NCBI GenBank assembly: GCA_007280515.1
Contig: QYPL01000002.1
Span: 100,929-164,928, forward strand
Source: Sediminibacterium sp.
GTDB taxonomy: Bacteria > Bacteroidota > Bacteroidia > Chitinophagales > Chitinophagaceae
Direction: 5' to 3'
DNA length: 64,000 bases
Part shown: positions 16,529 through 26,514 of the stretch, one piece after another
Position numbering within the stretch: position 1 is the first letter of the stretch
How the letters are laid out: the number at the start of each line of letters is the position of its first letter
Translations under genes and position numbers: made by a program
The notes under the pieces: generated by a model
What the model saw: only the letters and a program-made list of their open reading frames with translations
What the model was told of the DNA's origin: nothing
Databases searched by the model: none

Positions 16529-19429
16529 ATGCAAATAGATTTAAAAGTTTTTAAAATAAAAGCAATCGTAGTTTTCATTGTAAGTATTAGTTTTTTAGCT
16601 AGTTCCACTTATGCGCAGGTAAGCACTGAACAACTTGCTGGTTTAAAATATAGAATGATTGGCCCACATAGAGCTGGAAGAACAGTGGGTATTTCTGGGG
16701 TAGCGGATCAACCCAATGTATTTTATATTGGTGTGAATAATGGAGGTGTATGGAAAACCACCGACTATGGTCATACCTGGAAGCCCATCTTTGATGCTGA
16801 AAACACAGGCTCCGTGGGTGATGTAGCCGTGGCGACTTCTAATTCAAATGTTATTTATGTAGCTAGTGGAGAAGGTATTCAACGTCCCGATTTATCTATT
16901 GGTAATGGTTTATACAAATCAAGCGATGCTGGAAAAACTTGGAATAATATGGGATTGCATGATGCACAACAAATTGGTGGCATTAGTATTGATCCAACAA
17001 ATGAAAATAGAATTTTTGTAGCCGCACTAGGACATCCTTATGGCCCTAATAAAGAACGTGGTGTATATAGAAGTTTGGATGGCGGAAAAACTTTAGAACA
17101 AGTATTATATATTGACGAGAATACAGGTGCTGTGCAAGTATTGATTGATCCTAACCATACTAATATTGTATTTGCCACTATTTGGGCTGCTAGACAAGGG
17201 CCTTGGGAAAATGGTGCATGGGATGGAGAAGCAAGTGGTTTATATAAATCAATCGATGGCGGAAATACTTGGAAAAAAATTACTAAAGGTTTTCCAACTA
17301 CCAAAGAAGATGGTTTAGGAAGAATTGGTTTTACCATTGCCCCTAGTAATTCAAATAGAATGTACGCAACTGTTGATGCAGCTAAAAAAGGAGGCATTTA
17401 TAGAAGTGATGATGGTGGTGAATCTTGGTATATGTTAACTTCTGATGGAAGATTATGGGGAAGAGGAAGTGACTTTGCAGAAGTAAAAGCCGATCCTAAA
17501 AATGAAGACATTGTTTATTCTGCGAATGTAGTGATGTGGAAATCGAAAGATGGAGGAAAAACTTGGGAAGGTATAAAGGGTGCGCCAGGTGGAGATGACT
17601 ATCACCGTTTTTGGATTAATCCTAATAACACGAATATTATTGCAGTAGGTTTAGACCAAGGTGGCACCATTACAGTGAATGGTGGTGAAACTTATTCAAG
17701 TTGGTATAATCAAGCTACTGCTCAGTTTTATCATGTAAGTACCGACAATGCTTTTCCTTATAATGTATATGGTGGTCAACAAGAAAGTGGTTCAGTGGGC
17801 ATTGCTTCTCGTTCTAATGATGGTGGAATTACTTTTAGAGAATGGCATCCAGTGGGTGTGGAAGAATATGGATATGTTGCAGTTGATCCACTAGATCCCA
17901 ATATTATTTATGGTGGAAAAATTACAAGGTATGATAAGCGCACTGCGCAAGTTCAAAACATTTCACCTAATCCAGTAAGAAATGGAAAGGTTCGTTTTAT
18001 TAGAACGGCTCCTGTTTTATTTTCACCCGTCGATAACAAAACTTTATTTTTTGCAGGTAATATTATTTTTAAAACCAATAATGGAGGATCAAGCTGGGAA
18101 ACCATTAGCCCCGACTTAACGCGTGAAACTTGGGATATCCCTGCTAGTGTAGGTATTTACAATACAGATGAAGTTAAAAAAATGCGCCAACGTGGTGTAG
18201 TGTATTCACTCGCGCCTTCTTATCAAGACTTAAATGTTATATGGGCAGGTACCGATGATGGACTTATTCATATTACTAAAGACGGAGGTAAGCACTGGAA
18301 AAATATTACGCCTACTGCAATTACATCATGGAGTAAAATTTCAATGATTGATGCAAGCAGATTTGATGTAAACACTGCCTATGTAGCCGTTAATAGAATT
18401 AGAGTAGATGATATGACGCCGCATATTTATAAAACAACTGATGGTGGCGCCACTTGGAAAAAAATTATTAATGGCTTGCCTAATGAACCTATTAATTCAG
18501 TTCGAGAAGATGCAGTGAGAAAAGGATTGTTATTTGCAGGATCAGAAAATGCAGTTTACTTTTCTTTAGACGCTGGAGAAAATTGGCAGTCTTTAAGATT
18601 AAATATGCCAGCTACTTCCATTCGTGATTTAGTAATCAAAGATGACGACTTAGTAATTGGAACACATGGTCGTAGTTTTTGGATCTTAGATAATATTACA
18701 CCACTAAGACAGCTGAATTTAAATAAAGCCAAAGAAACCGTTTTATTTAAACCACAAAAAGCAATGAGAGTAAGATGGAATATGAATACCGATACACCAC
18801 TTCCTCCTGAAGAGCCAGCAGGTGAGAATCCTCCAGATGGCGCCATGATTGATTATTATTTAAATAGTAATAGCAGTAGTCCAGTAAAATTAGAAATTCT
18901 AAATACGAAAGGAGATATTATAAGAACCTTTACAAGTAAGGATACTTTATATACAATACCAGAAGTCAATATTCCTCTGTATTGGATAAGACCTCAACAA
19001 ATTCTAGCAGCCACTGCTGGTGCTCACCGTTTTTTATGGGATATGAGATATGCCCCATTGAATATACCTGCAGCTTATCCCATGACAGCTATTATTCATA
19101 ATACCCCACCTCATGCCACTTCACCTTGGGTGATGCCGGGTAATTATAAAATAAGATTAACCGTAAATGGTCAAACGCAGGAACAAGCTATTACAATTAC
19201 CATGGACCCAAGGGTAAAAACGGGTACAGCTCAGTGGCAACGTCAACACGATTTATCGATGATTTGTTATGAGGGAAGAAAAAAATCAATGAATAAGTTT
19301 CCTGCTATTTATCAAAAGTTTACAGGATTATTTAATATTTTAGAAAGTACTGAAATGGCCCCTACTTCACAAATTGAAAAAGCAGTAAAAGAAACCCAGG
19401 CTGAATTAGAAAATTTATTAAAAAAATGA
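16529..19429 (+). CDS. VPS10/sortilin-like BNR-repeat propeller protein, secreted
   Basis: A 966-residue paralogue of the divergently encoded protein. After a Sec signal (ASSTYAQ) it opens with LKYRMIGPHRAGRTVGISGV, the typical start of this family (compare MPFRFIGPDGNRAIAVVG in its neighbour). At least six Asp boxes follow, such as YKSSDAGKTW, YKSIDGGNTW, YRSDDGGESW and WKSKDGGKTW. The block LVIGTHGRSFWILDNITPLR marks the end of the propeller region, matching VLATYGRGFYILDDITPLR in the partner. The ATG at 16529 is preferred to a TTG at 16484. Its stop overlaps the start of the next gene (ATGA), so the two are translationally coupled. Confidence 0.83.
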   Translation: MQIDLKVFKIKAIVVFIVSISFLASSTYAQVSTEQLAGLKYRMIGPHRAGRTVGISGVADQPNVFYIGVNNGGVWKTTDYGHTWKPIFDAENTGSVGDVAVATSNSNVIYVASGEGIQRPDLSIGNGLYKSSDAGKTWNNMGLHDAQQIGGISIDPTNENRIFVAALGHPYGPNKERGVYRSLDGGKTLEQVLYIDENTGAVQVLIDPNHTNIVFATIWAARQGPWENGAWDGEASGLYKSIDGGNTWKKITKGFPTTKEDGLGRIGFTIAPSNSNRMYATVDAAKKGGIYRSDDGGESWYMLTSDGRLWGRGSDFAEVKADPKNEDIVYSANVVMWKSKDGGKTWEGIKGAPGGDDYHRFWINPNNTNIIAVGLDQGGTITVNGGETYSSWYNQATAQFYHVSTDNAFPYNVYGGQQESGSVGIASRSNDGGITFREWHPVGVEEYGYVAVDPLDPNIIYGGKITRYDKRTAQVQNISPNPVRNGKVRFIRTAPVLFSPVDNKTLFFAGNIIFKTNNGGSSWETISPDLTRETWDIPASVGIYNTDEVKKMRQRGVVYSLAPSYQDLNVIWAGTDDGLIHITKDGGKHWKNITPTAITSWSKISMIDASRFDVNTAYVAVNRIRVDDMTPHIYKTTDGGATWKKIINGLPNEPINSVREDAVRKGLLFAGSENAVYFSLDAGENWQSLRLNMPATSIRDLVIKDDDLVIGTHGRSFWILDNITPLRQLNLNKAKETVLFKPQKAMRVRWNMNTDTPLPPEEPAGENPPDGAMIDYYLNSNSSSPVKLEILNTKGDIIRTFTSKDTLYTIPEVNIPLYWIRPQQILAATAGAHRFLWDMRYAPLNIPAAYPMTAIIHNTPPHATSPWVMPGNYKIRLTVNGQTQEQAITITMDPRVKTGTAQWQRQHDLSMICYEGRKKSMNKFPAIYQKFTGLFNILESTEMAPTSQIEKAVKETQAELENLLKK

Positions 19430-20523
19430 GTTCAAAATTATTTCATAAAATAGCCATTTACTGCTTAGTTCTTTTATCAGTAGGCGCTTGCAAGCCAAGT
19501 GCATTACTAATAAAAGAAAAAAAAATAGATGCTATTTTAGCGGAGTATAATTCAGATTCAAAACCTGGCGCCAGTGTACTTGTATACCAAAACGATAAAA
19601 TTGTTTTTAAAAAAGGCTATGGCGTAAAAGAATTGAGCGGTTTTGAAAAAATTGACCCTTTCACCAATTTTAGATTAGCCTCTGTTACCAAACAGTTTAC
19701 GGCTATGTCTATACTACTGCTTGCCAAGAACAATAAAATATCTTTAGAAGATCCACTGACTAAATATTTTTCAAGCTTCCCGGCTTATGGTCAAAAAATT
19801 AAAATCAAACATTTACTTACGCATAGTTCAGGCTTGATCGACTACGAAGACCTTATGCCGGCTACTCAACAAAAACAATTACATGATACTAATTGTTTGC
19901 AGTTAATGTATATAGCCGATTCTCTCTACTTTCCAGCGGGCACTAATTATAAGTATAGCAATACAGGTTATGCCATTTTAGCGCTCATTGTAGAAAAAAT
20001 AAGTGGTCAAGATTTTGCTGTTTTTTTAAAGGAAAATATATTTAAGCCCTTGGGTATGAAATCAACGCTTGCCTATGAGCAAGGGAAATCAACGGTACTC
20101 AATAGAGCCTATGGAAGTTCCTTTGAAAATGGACTATGGACCCAGACCGACCAAAGCCTTACCAGTGCTGTATTAGGAGACGGGGGTATTTATACGAATA
20201 CGGTGGAGATGACTAAATGGATCAAGGCCTTATGGAGTTATAAATTAATTAGTCCTGAAATGCAAAAAAATGCATGGAGTAGAAAAAAATTAGACAATGG
20301 AAAGATGATTGACTACGGATACGGATGGCTTGTGGAAGATTATAATAACATCACTCATCCACATCATAGCGGTAGTTCTTTAGGTTTTAGAAATCATATT
20401 TTATTATTCCCAGATAAAAAATTAATGGTTATTGTATTAACCAATAGAAACGAAGGGGACCCCATTATAGAAGCTAAAAAAATTGCCGACTTGTATTTAG
20501 ACTATGATACAAATCCGCAATAA
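19426..20523 (+). CDS. Serine hydrolase lipoprotein (beta-lactamase-like)
   Basis: A 365-residue serine hydrolase with a lipoprotein signal: LLSVGAC puts the lipidated cysteine at 22. SVTK at 86-89 is the SxxK motif. YSN (YKYSNTGYA, about 176-178) is the YxN motif, and HSG (HHSGSSLGF, about 315) is the third box. It lacks the C-terminal DUF3471 domain of the other two window homologues. It overlaps the upstream VPS10-like gene by four bases (ATGA), which argues for a shared role, perhaps processing what the propeller protein binds. Substrate unknown: esterase, D-aminopeptidase or transpeptidase-like. Confidence 0.88.
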   Translation: MSSKLFHKIAIYCLVLLSVGACKPSALLIKEKKIDAILAEYNSDSKPGASVLVYQNDKIVFKKGYGVKELSGFEKIDPFTNFRLASVTKQFTAMSILLLAKNNKISLEDPLTKYFSSFPAYGQKIKIKHLLTHSSGLIDYEDLMPATQQKQLHDTNCLQLMYIADSLYFPAGTNYKYSNTGYAILALIVEKISGQDFAVFLKENIFKPLGMKSTLAYEQGKSTVLNRAYGSSFENGLWTQTDQSLTSAVLGDGGIYTNTVEMTKWIKALWSYKLISPEMQKNAWSRKKLDNGKMIDYGYGWLVEDYNNITHPHHSGSSLGFRNHILLFPDKKLMVIVLTNRNEGDPIIEAKKIADLYLDYDTNPQ

Positions 20524-20528
20524 ATTAT

Positions 20529-21815
20529 TTATGGTTTTGCATTGTCAAAGACCAAATTACAAAAAGCCTTAACACCTAAAATAAAACCTGACTCTTCTAG
20601 ATAAAAATCAGGCGTATGGTGTCCACCCACTTCAGTGGGATTTTTTCCTTTTTGCATACCTCCTAAACTAAAAAAGAAAGAAGGAGCTTTATCCCCATAA
20701 AAAGAAAAATCTTCAGCAGCAGTTGTCCAACGAGATTCCATCACATTGTCGGCCCCAGCCGCTTTATTCAATGCATTCACAGACTTCTTAGCTAATCTAG
20801 GATCATTATAATTGATCATGGTTTGCGTATTAATTTCAATGGTCGCAGTTGCACCTGCACTCTGTGCAATATGCTGCACCACACGACGCATTTTTTCATG
20901 TGTTTCTTTTCTCATCGTAGCATCCAAAGAACGAATGGTACCCAACATTTCAGCAGTCTCTGGAATAATATTAGCTCTCACACCACTATGCAATGAGCCT
21001 ATTGAAATAACCAAGGGTGCCTTGGTTAAATCAGATTCACGACTCACTATATGTTGCAAAGCTTCGATAATTTCTGCAGATATAACAATTGGATCGATAC
21101 TACCCCAAGGCATTGCTCCATGACTTCCTTTGCCATTTACTATAATTTTAAATAAATCCGAAGAAGCTTGTGCTGCACCCGATTTAAAGCTCAATGTTCC
21201 TACAGGTAATTCTGCCGCCATATGTAATCCAAAAATGAAATCTATTTTAGGTTTGTCCATGACACCTTCTTTGATCATCAATGGCGCACCACCTTCTTCC
21301 CCATTGGGTGGTCCCTCTTCGGCAGGTTGAAATAAAAATACCACCGTACCAGGCAATTCTTTTTGCATTTGCTTCAACATTTTTGCAGTCGCCATTAAGA
21401 TAGCGGTGTGCGCATCATGTCCGCAGGCATGCATGACGCCAACAGATTGACCATTGTATTCAGCTTTTACTTTTGATGCAAAAGCAATGGGGGTTCTCTC
21501 TAGTAAGGGCAGTGCATCAATGTCTGCACGCAAACCTACCACAGGACCTGGTTTACCCCCCTTCAAAATAGCTACTACCCCAGTTTTAGCCACTGGATAA
21601 TTTACTTCCAATCCAATTGATTTTAAATAATCAGCAATATAGGCTCCTGTTTTAAATTCACGGTTAGACAGTTCGGGGAATTCATGAAAATGTTGTCTCC
21701 AACTAATTAATTGAGGTTCAACTTCATTCAACAAGGCCGTAAAGTTCTTAGGTAAGTCTTGTGCTATCATTTGAGTTGATAAGAACAAAGCCGTTGCTAG
21801 CATTAATTTTCTCAT
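20529..21815 (-). CDS. M20 family amidohydrolase (hippurate/IAA-amino acid hydrolase-like), secreted
   Basis: A 428-residue zinc amidohydrolase with a Sec signal (MIAQ near residue 19). Metal-site motifs are intact: GLRADIDALPL at about 94-104 and HACGHDAH at 129-136. FQPAEEGPP at about 162-170 supplies the catalytic Glu pair. A dimerisation domain lies at about 205-320. The family splits N-acyl amino acids such as hippurate and IAA-amino acid conjugates. The signal peptide points to periplasmic deacylation of imported conjugates. It converges with the lipoprotein hydrolase gene, with five bases between the stops and no hairpin terminator there. Confidence 0.9.
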   Translation of the reverse strand: MRKLMLATALFLSTQMIAQDLPKNFTALLNEVEPQLISWRQHFHEFPELSNREFKTGAYIADYLKSIGLEVNYPVAKTGVVAILKGGKPGPVVGLRADIDALPLLERTPIAFASKVKAEYNGQSVGVMHACGHDAHTAILMATAKMLKQMQKELPGTVVFLFQPAEEGPPNGEEGGAPLMIKEGVMDKPKIDFIFGLHMAAELPVGTLSFKSGAAQASSDLFKIIVNGKGSHGAMPWGSIDPIVISAEIIEALQHIVSRESDLTKAPLVISIGSLHSGVRANIIPETAEMLGTIRSLDATMRKETHEKMRRVVQHIAQSAGATATIEINTQTMINYNDPRLAKKSVNALNKAAGADNVMESRWTTAAEDFSFYGDKAPSFFFSLGGMQKGKNPTEVGGHHTPDFYLEESGFILGVKAFCNLVFDNAKP

Positions 21816-21884
21816 TTTTAATAATTTTTAGAAAATTACAACCATATTCACAAGTATCCCAATAATTTTTTTTAATTTACTGGC

Positions 21885-22937
21885 ATGATTGCATTGACTA
21901 AGTCTTTTAAATATTTGACACCATTTGTATTGTACCTATTTGCCCTTATTGCCTTTAAGGGAACTGGCATCGCTTGTTGGTACACACTATTGTATACTTT
22001 TTTTGTGATTCCATTTTTGGAACTATTTATCAAAGCAGACCAAAAAAATTTAGACGAAGTTGAGGAAGCCTTGGCTAAAAAAAATAGAGGCTATGATTTT
22101 GTATTGTACGCAGCCGTTGTATTACAATACTATTCTTTATGGATATTTTTTAATGCAGTTCAAGAAACAAATATCAGCCATTGGGACTTGGCTGGAAGAA
22201 TTGTAAGCATGGGATTGCTTTGCGGTGCTTTTGGTATTAATGTGGCACATGAGTTAGGACATCGCGTTAATAAATTTGAACAGTTCTTGGCAAAAATGCT
22301 TTTGCTTACAAGTATGTACATGCACTTCTTTATTGAACACAATAAAGGCCACCACAAACATGTAGCAACAGCTTCGGATCCAAGTACCGCTAAATACAAT
22401 CAATCGGTGTATGCATTTTGGCCGCAAACATTAATGGGTACTTATTTGAGCGCATGGAAAATTGCCAAGGAAGAGTTAGAGAAAAAAGGGAAATCATGGT
22501 TCAGTATCAATAATGAAATGTTGTTATTCCAATTGATACAACTGGCATTTGTGCTAGGCATCTATTTAATTTTTGGTCTAAGTGTTGCCTTGTGTTTTTT
22601 AATCGCCGCTTTGTTGGGTGTACTTTTGTTAGAAACTGTTAATTATATCGAACATTACGGACTTACTAGAAATGAAACAGAAAATCATCAATTCGAAAGA
22701 GTACAACCTCATCATAGCTGGAATAGCAATCATATTATTGGTCGACTCATGTTATTTGAATTAAGCCGTCATAGCGATCACCATTACTTAGCTTCAAGAA
22801 AATACCAAGTGCTCAGAAGTTTTGATAACGCGCCTCAAATGCCTACAGGTTATCCCGGCATGATTTTACTATCATTGGCCCCTCCAATTTGGTTTAAAGT
22901 AATGAACAACCAAATGAAAAAATATAAGTTGAAATAA
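21885..22937 (+). CDS. alkB: AlkB-type alkane 1-monooxygenase
   Basis: A 350-residue integral membrane diiron hydroxylase. All histidine boxes of AlkB are present: HELGH (122-126), EHNKGHHKHVATASD (151-165), NYIEHYGL (253-260, with the AlkB-type HYG signature) and RHSDHH (295-300). About six membrane segments surround them. The HYG motif and the NKGHHKHVAT form favour AlkB over fatty-acid desaturases or xylene monooxygenase. These enzymes hydroxylate terminal methyl groups of alkanes and need rubredoxin and rubredoxin reductase, neither of which is in the window. The stop codon directly abuts the stop of the convergent fucosidase gene. Confidence 0.88.
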   Translation: MIALTKSFKYLTPFVLYLFALIAFKGTGIACWYTLLYTFFVIPFLELFIKADQKNLDEVEEALAKKNRGYDFVLYAAVVLQYYSLWIFFNAVQETNISHWDLAGRIVSMGLLCGAFGINVAHELGHRVNKFEQFLAKMLLLTSMYMHFFIEHNKGHHKHVATASDPSTAKYNQSVYAFWPQTLMGTYLSAWKIAKEELEKKGKSWFSINNEMLLFQLIQLAFVLGIYLIFGLSVALCFLIAALLGVLLLETVNYIEHYGLTRNETENHQFERVQPHHSWNSNHIIGRLMLFELSRHSDHHYLASRKYQVLRSFDNAPQMPTGYPGMILLSLAPPIWFKVMNNQMKKYKLK

Positions 22938-24383
22938 TTACTCTTTCAATTTCACTACAAATATTCCTGAAGAAGAAATGCTATTTGGTTTAATGGCCGT
23001 TAAATCAATGACCACATCTTTTCCTTTTTGCTTCCAATTCGTTTTTACATCAGCTCCTAAAATACTGGCAGTAGCACTGCTAGGTAATTTTAAATCTCTA
23101 ATAGTAAGTGTATTACGATAAGATGGCACAATACAATAAATATCATTTCCTTTTTTTGTAAAGAAGGTTTCTATATAAGCACTGTCGCTTTGAGGTACCA
23201 CTAATTTTGCTACATTATAATTAGCCATAAAACTAGTGCCCTTTTTAGGTTGCACATAACCCTTCGTCCACTGAGCAGGTCTCCAGGCCTCAGTTTCATA
23301 AATAGCTTCTCCATTAATAGCTAACCAATCTCCTATGTCGGATAGGCGTTGTTGCATAATAACAGGAATGGTTCCATCTGCATCAGGTCCAATATCTAAT
23401 AATAAATTACCTCCTCTTGAAACAATATCGCCTAGCATTAATATTAAATCATGGCTGGTTTTATAATCTTTTAATTGTTCATTTCTATTGTAGCCATAAG
23501 AATAACCTACCCCCTGACTTTCTTCCCAAATAATACTTGCATCCATACCACTTCCATATTCTGAAGTTGTATACATGGCACCATGATTTTTCTCTCTGGT
23601 ATTATTTCCCCAACGATCATTCACCACTACTTCATTTTTTACAGGCGATTCATTAAATAACCAAGCAAGTAGTGCAGGACTTTGCCAAGCAGTATCTGAT
23701 ATATCCCATTCTCCATCAGAAAAAATAATAGAGGGCTTATACTTTGTCACTAAATCTTTAAACTGCGGTGTCATATGTTCAGTTACATATTTTTTACGGT
23801 CATGCATCCATAAGGGATTAAACCATTCGTATAAAGAATAATAGTAACCCATTTTAAGTCCGGCTTCTCTTACGGAAGTAGATAAGTCGCCTAGTAAATC
23901 ACGCTTAGGGGTCCCTGTTAATGCATTCCAAGGTCTGTTCCAATCACGATCGGCTTCAGCACTATTCCATAAGGTATACCCATCGTGGTGTTTAGAAGTT
24001 AGCACTACATAACGCGCCCCCGATTTTTTAAATACATCCGCCCATTGATTCGGATCAAACATTTCTGCTTTGAACATAGGCTCAAACTGATCATAAGCAA
24101 AACTACTTCCATAATTTTTATTATGAAAGGCCATAAAATCCTTTTGCTTTTCAAACAATCGGTGGCCATACCATTCTGAATAACTATAACCACTATTGGG
24201 CATAATGGGTGCATAGGCAGGCACCGAATACACTCCCCAATGAATAAAAATGCCAAACTTATCTTGATGAAACCAGGCAGGAATTTTTCTAGTATTCAAG
24301 GATTCCCAATTGGCTTGATAATTTTGTGCATTTGTAGATTGAGCCAATGCAAAAATTAAAAAGAGTAGAAAGTATTTTTTCAT
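22938..24383 (-). CDS. Alpha-L-fucosidase, GH29 family
   Basis: A 481-residue secreted glycosidase with a Sec signal (STNAQ, residue 20). GH29 features: the WESLNTRKIPAWFHQDKFGI opening, FIHWGVYSVPA with H49, SKHHDGY with H132/H133, and KYKPSIIFSDGEWD, where D223 is the expected nucleophile. The second half contains GGNLLLDIGPDADGTIP, another family hallmark, and a C-terminal beta domain. GH29 enzymes remove alpha-L-fucose with retention of configuration. No SusCD pair or sulfatase accompanies it, so it may be a stand-alone scavenging enzyme. Confidence 0.92.
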   Translation of the reverse strand: MKKYFLLFLIFALAQSTNAQNYQANWESLNTRKIPAWFHQDKFGIFIHWGVYSVPAYAPIMPNSGYSYSEWYGHRLFEKQKDFMAFHNKNYGSSFAYDQFEPMFKAEMFDPNQWADVFKKSGARYVVLTSKHHDGYTLWNSAEADRDWNRPWNALTGTPKRDLLGDLSTSVREAGLKMGYYYSLYEWFNPLWMHDRKKYVTEHMTPQFKDLVTKYKPSIIFSDGEWDISDTAWQSPALLAWLFNESPVKNEVVVNDRWGNNTREKNHGAMYTTSEYGSGMDASIIWEESQGVGYSYGYNRNEQLKDYKTSHDLILMLGDIVSRGGNLLLDIGPDADGTIPVIMQQRLSDIGDWLAINGEAIYETEAWRPAQWTKGYVQPKKGTSFMANYNVAKLVVPQSDSAYIETFFTKKGNDIYCIVPSYRNTLTIRDLKLPSSATASILGADVKTNWKQKGKDVVIDLTAIKPNSISSSGIFVVKLKE

Positions 24384-24468
24384 AGTAGATTTTATATTTA
24401 TAATACCTGTATCAATAACTTATTAATTAAATGGATTAATTATATTGGTTAATTATTTTTGGATATAC

Positions 24469-25386
24469 TTAAAAATTATCGGCCTCTCTATAAGCTTTAA
24501 TCAAAGCTAGCTCCCCTGCTGAGCCTGCACCTAGTTTTCCATGTTCCATACCTAGTACTCCTTTGTAACCCTTGCTATGTATATGTTTGAAGATATTGTG
24601 GTAATTCACTTCTCCCGTACCCGGTTCATTGCGACCAGGGTTGTCTCCAATTTGGAAATAAGCAATTTCATTCCAACATTTGTCCATATTGTTAATCATA
24701 TTACCTTCATTTTTTTGCATATGATACATATCAAATAAAATTTTACAAGCAGGACTATTGATGGCTTTACAAATAGCATAGGTTTGATCGGAACGACGTA
24801 AAAATAAATTAGGCGTATCGCTCAAGGGTTCTAAGACCATTACTAAATTGTGTTTTGCTAATATATCTGCGCCTGGTCTTAAACTTTCTATTACATTGCC
24901 TGTTTGAATATCCATAGGTAAGCTTCTTTCAAAATTTCCAGGTACCACTGTAATCCAGGTAGCATTGGTTCTTTTGGCAACTTCTACCGCTTCATAACAG
25001 GAAGCCACAAATTTATCTTCCCATTCCTGTGTACCTGTTGTTAAATTTATTTTATCGTTACTAGAATAATTCAACACAAAAACGCCCATATGCATGCCAA
25101 GTGCAGCCAAGGTATCTCCAATTTTTTGTTGCATTTCGGGGGTTCTACTCATCATGCCATTGTCTTCAATAGCAGTAAATCCAATACTATGCGCATATTT
25201 TATTTGGTCAATAAAATTAGGACCTGCTAAATTTTCAAACATGCCATCATGAATACCATAATGTAATTTATAAGGAGTCGCCTCTGCTAAAGCATTGGCT
25301 TTTGTATTTTGAGCCAACAAACCACTACCAGCTAAAAGAGACCCGCCCACTAAAACATTTTGTTTTAAAAAATTTCTACGTTCCAT
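24469..25386 (-). CDS. Hydroxypyruvate isomerase-like / sugar phosphate isomerase-epimerase TIM barrel, Tat-exported
   Basis: A 305-residue xylose-isomerase-like TIM barrel with a twin-arginine leader (MERRNFLKQNVLVGGSLL). Candidate metal ligands are in order: MVLEPLSDTPN (Glu), LFDMYHMQKNEGN (Asp, His), QIGDNPGRNEPGTGEVNY, and LGMEHGK (Glu). This matches the hydroxypyruvate isomerase-like subfamily often linked to Gfo/Idh/MocA oxidoreductases and DUF1080 proteins in sugar-oxidation clusters. It could act on a keto sugar. No direct substrate evidence is available. The next gene (ApbE) diverges from it with 55 bases between the two starts. Confidence 0.83.
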   Translation of the reverse strand: MERRNFLKQNVLVGGSLLAGSGLLAQNTKANALAEATPYKLHYGIHDGMFENLAGPNFIDQIKYAHSIGFTAIEDNGMMSRTPEMQQKIGDTLAALGMHMGVFVLNYSSNDKINLTTGTQEWEDKFVASCYEAVEVAKRTNATWITVVPGNFERSLPMDIQTGNVIESLRPGADILAKHNLVMVLEPLSDTPNLFLRRSDQTYAICKAINSPACKILFDMYHMQKNEGNMINNMDKCWNEIAYFQIGDNPGRNEPGTGEVNYHNIFKHIHSKGYKGVLGMEHGKLGAGSAGELALIKAYREADNF

Positions 25387-25441
25387 AGTATTGTATTTTT
25401 TTATAGTTTAAATTTAGGCATAAGTATTAATAAGAACAAGT

Positions 25442-26467
25442 TTGAAAGCATTCATTTATACAATTACCCTTCTTGTATTTTCTACACCCTTGCTGCAAGC
25501 ACAAACTGCGAAGTTTAGTTATTCGGAAATGAAAATGGGCTCGCCTTTCAATTTAATTATTGTCAGTACCGATTCAGTCAAGGCTAAGCATTTAGCTCAA
25601 AAAAGCTATGAATTGGTCGATTCACTGAATCATATTTTTAGCAATTACGACTCAAGTAGTGAACTATCAAAAATCAATGCTAGTGCGGGTTTCCTGCCTT
25701 ACAAAATGTCTACTGCCATGTTGGATTTAGTGCAAAAATCAGAAGATGCATATATACAAAGTAAGGGGGCCTATGATATTAGTATTGGTCCTTTATCTGC
25801 TTTATGGAGAAATGCTAGAAAATCTAAATTATTCCCAGAGGCAAGTACAGTTATTGCCACAAAAAAATTAGTAGGATTAAATCAAGTAAAAATAAACAAG
25901 CAATTAGGCACTATTTTTCTTCCTAGTGCTGGCATGCAATTAGATTTTGGAGGCATTGCCAAAGGCTATATTGCGCAGTGGGTGATTGATTATTTAAAAG
26001 CCAATGGTATACAGCAGGCATTGGCCGATGCAGGAGGTGATATTGTAATGAGTGGAGCGCCCTTGAACCAAAAAGGCTGGCTTATTGGCGTGAACCTTCC
26101 TGAAACCACAGATGACTTGTTAAGTAAAAAACTAGCAGTATCCAATTGTTCGGTGGCCACTTCTGGTGATGTATACCAATACATAGAAAAGAAGGGTGTT
26201 AAATATTCTCATATTATTAATCCTATGACCGGCTATGGTGTAACCAATCTTAGAAATGTAACCATTATTGCGAAAACCGGTGCCAGCACGGATTGGCTAG
26301 CAACTGCTTGCAGTATTCTACCCATTCAAGAAGCCAAGCAATTAGCCCTTTCTCATCATGCAGCTTTACTCATTACAACGATCAAAAATGGTAAATTGGT
26401 TTTTGAATCCACCGCTAATTTTAAAAATTATTGGCAAACCACGGGTATAAATCAAGGTAAAAAATAG
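25442..26467 (+). CDS. apbE: FAD:protein FMN transferase (ApbE family), secreted
   Basis: A 341-residue periplasmic flavin transferase that attaches FMN covalently to a Thr or Ser of target proteins. Signal peptide to about residue 21 (LQAQ). ApbE landmarks: DSLNHIFSNYDSSSELSKIN, LDFGGIAKGYIAQWVIDYLK, ALADAGGDI, and YSHIINPMTGYG followed by KTGASTDWLATA, which holds the Mg-binding residues. The start is a TTG. No NqrC, RnfG or flavocytochrome partner is adjacent, so its target must lie elsewhere. It is followed 47 bases on by a formylglycine-enzyme-like protein. Confidence 0.9.
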   Translation: MKAFIYTITLLVFSTPLLQAQTAKFSYSEMKMGSPFNLIIVSTDSVKAKHLAQKSYELVDSLNHIFSNYDSSSELSKINASAGFLPYKMSTAMLDLVQKSEDAYIQSKGAYDISIGPLSALWRNARKSKLFPEASTVIATKKLVGLNQVKINKQLGTIFLPSAGMQLDFGGIAKGYIAQWVIDYLKANGIQQALADAGGDIVMSGAPLNQKGWLIGVNLPETTDDLLSKKLAVSNCSVATSGDVYQYIEKKGVKYSHIINPMTGYGVTNLRNVTIIAKTGASTDWLATACSILPIQEAKQLALSHHAALLITTIKNGKLVFESTANFKNYWQTTGINQGKK

Positions 26468-26514
26468 ATAAAACAATGAAATAAGTTTTATCTTAATACA
26501 CTAAACCAAGGGTA

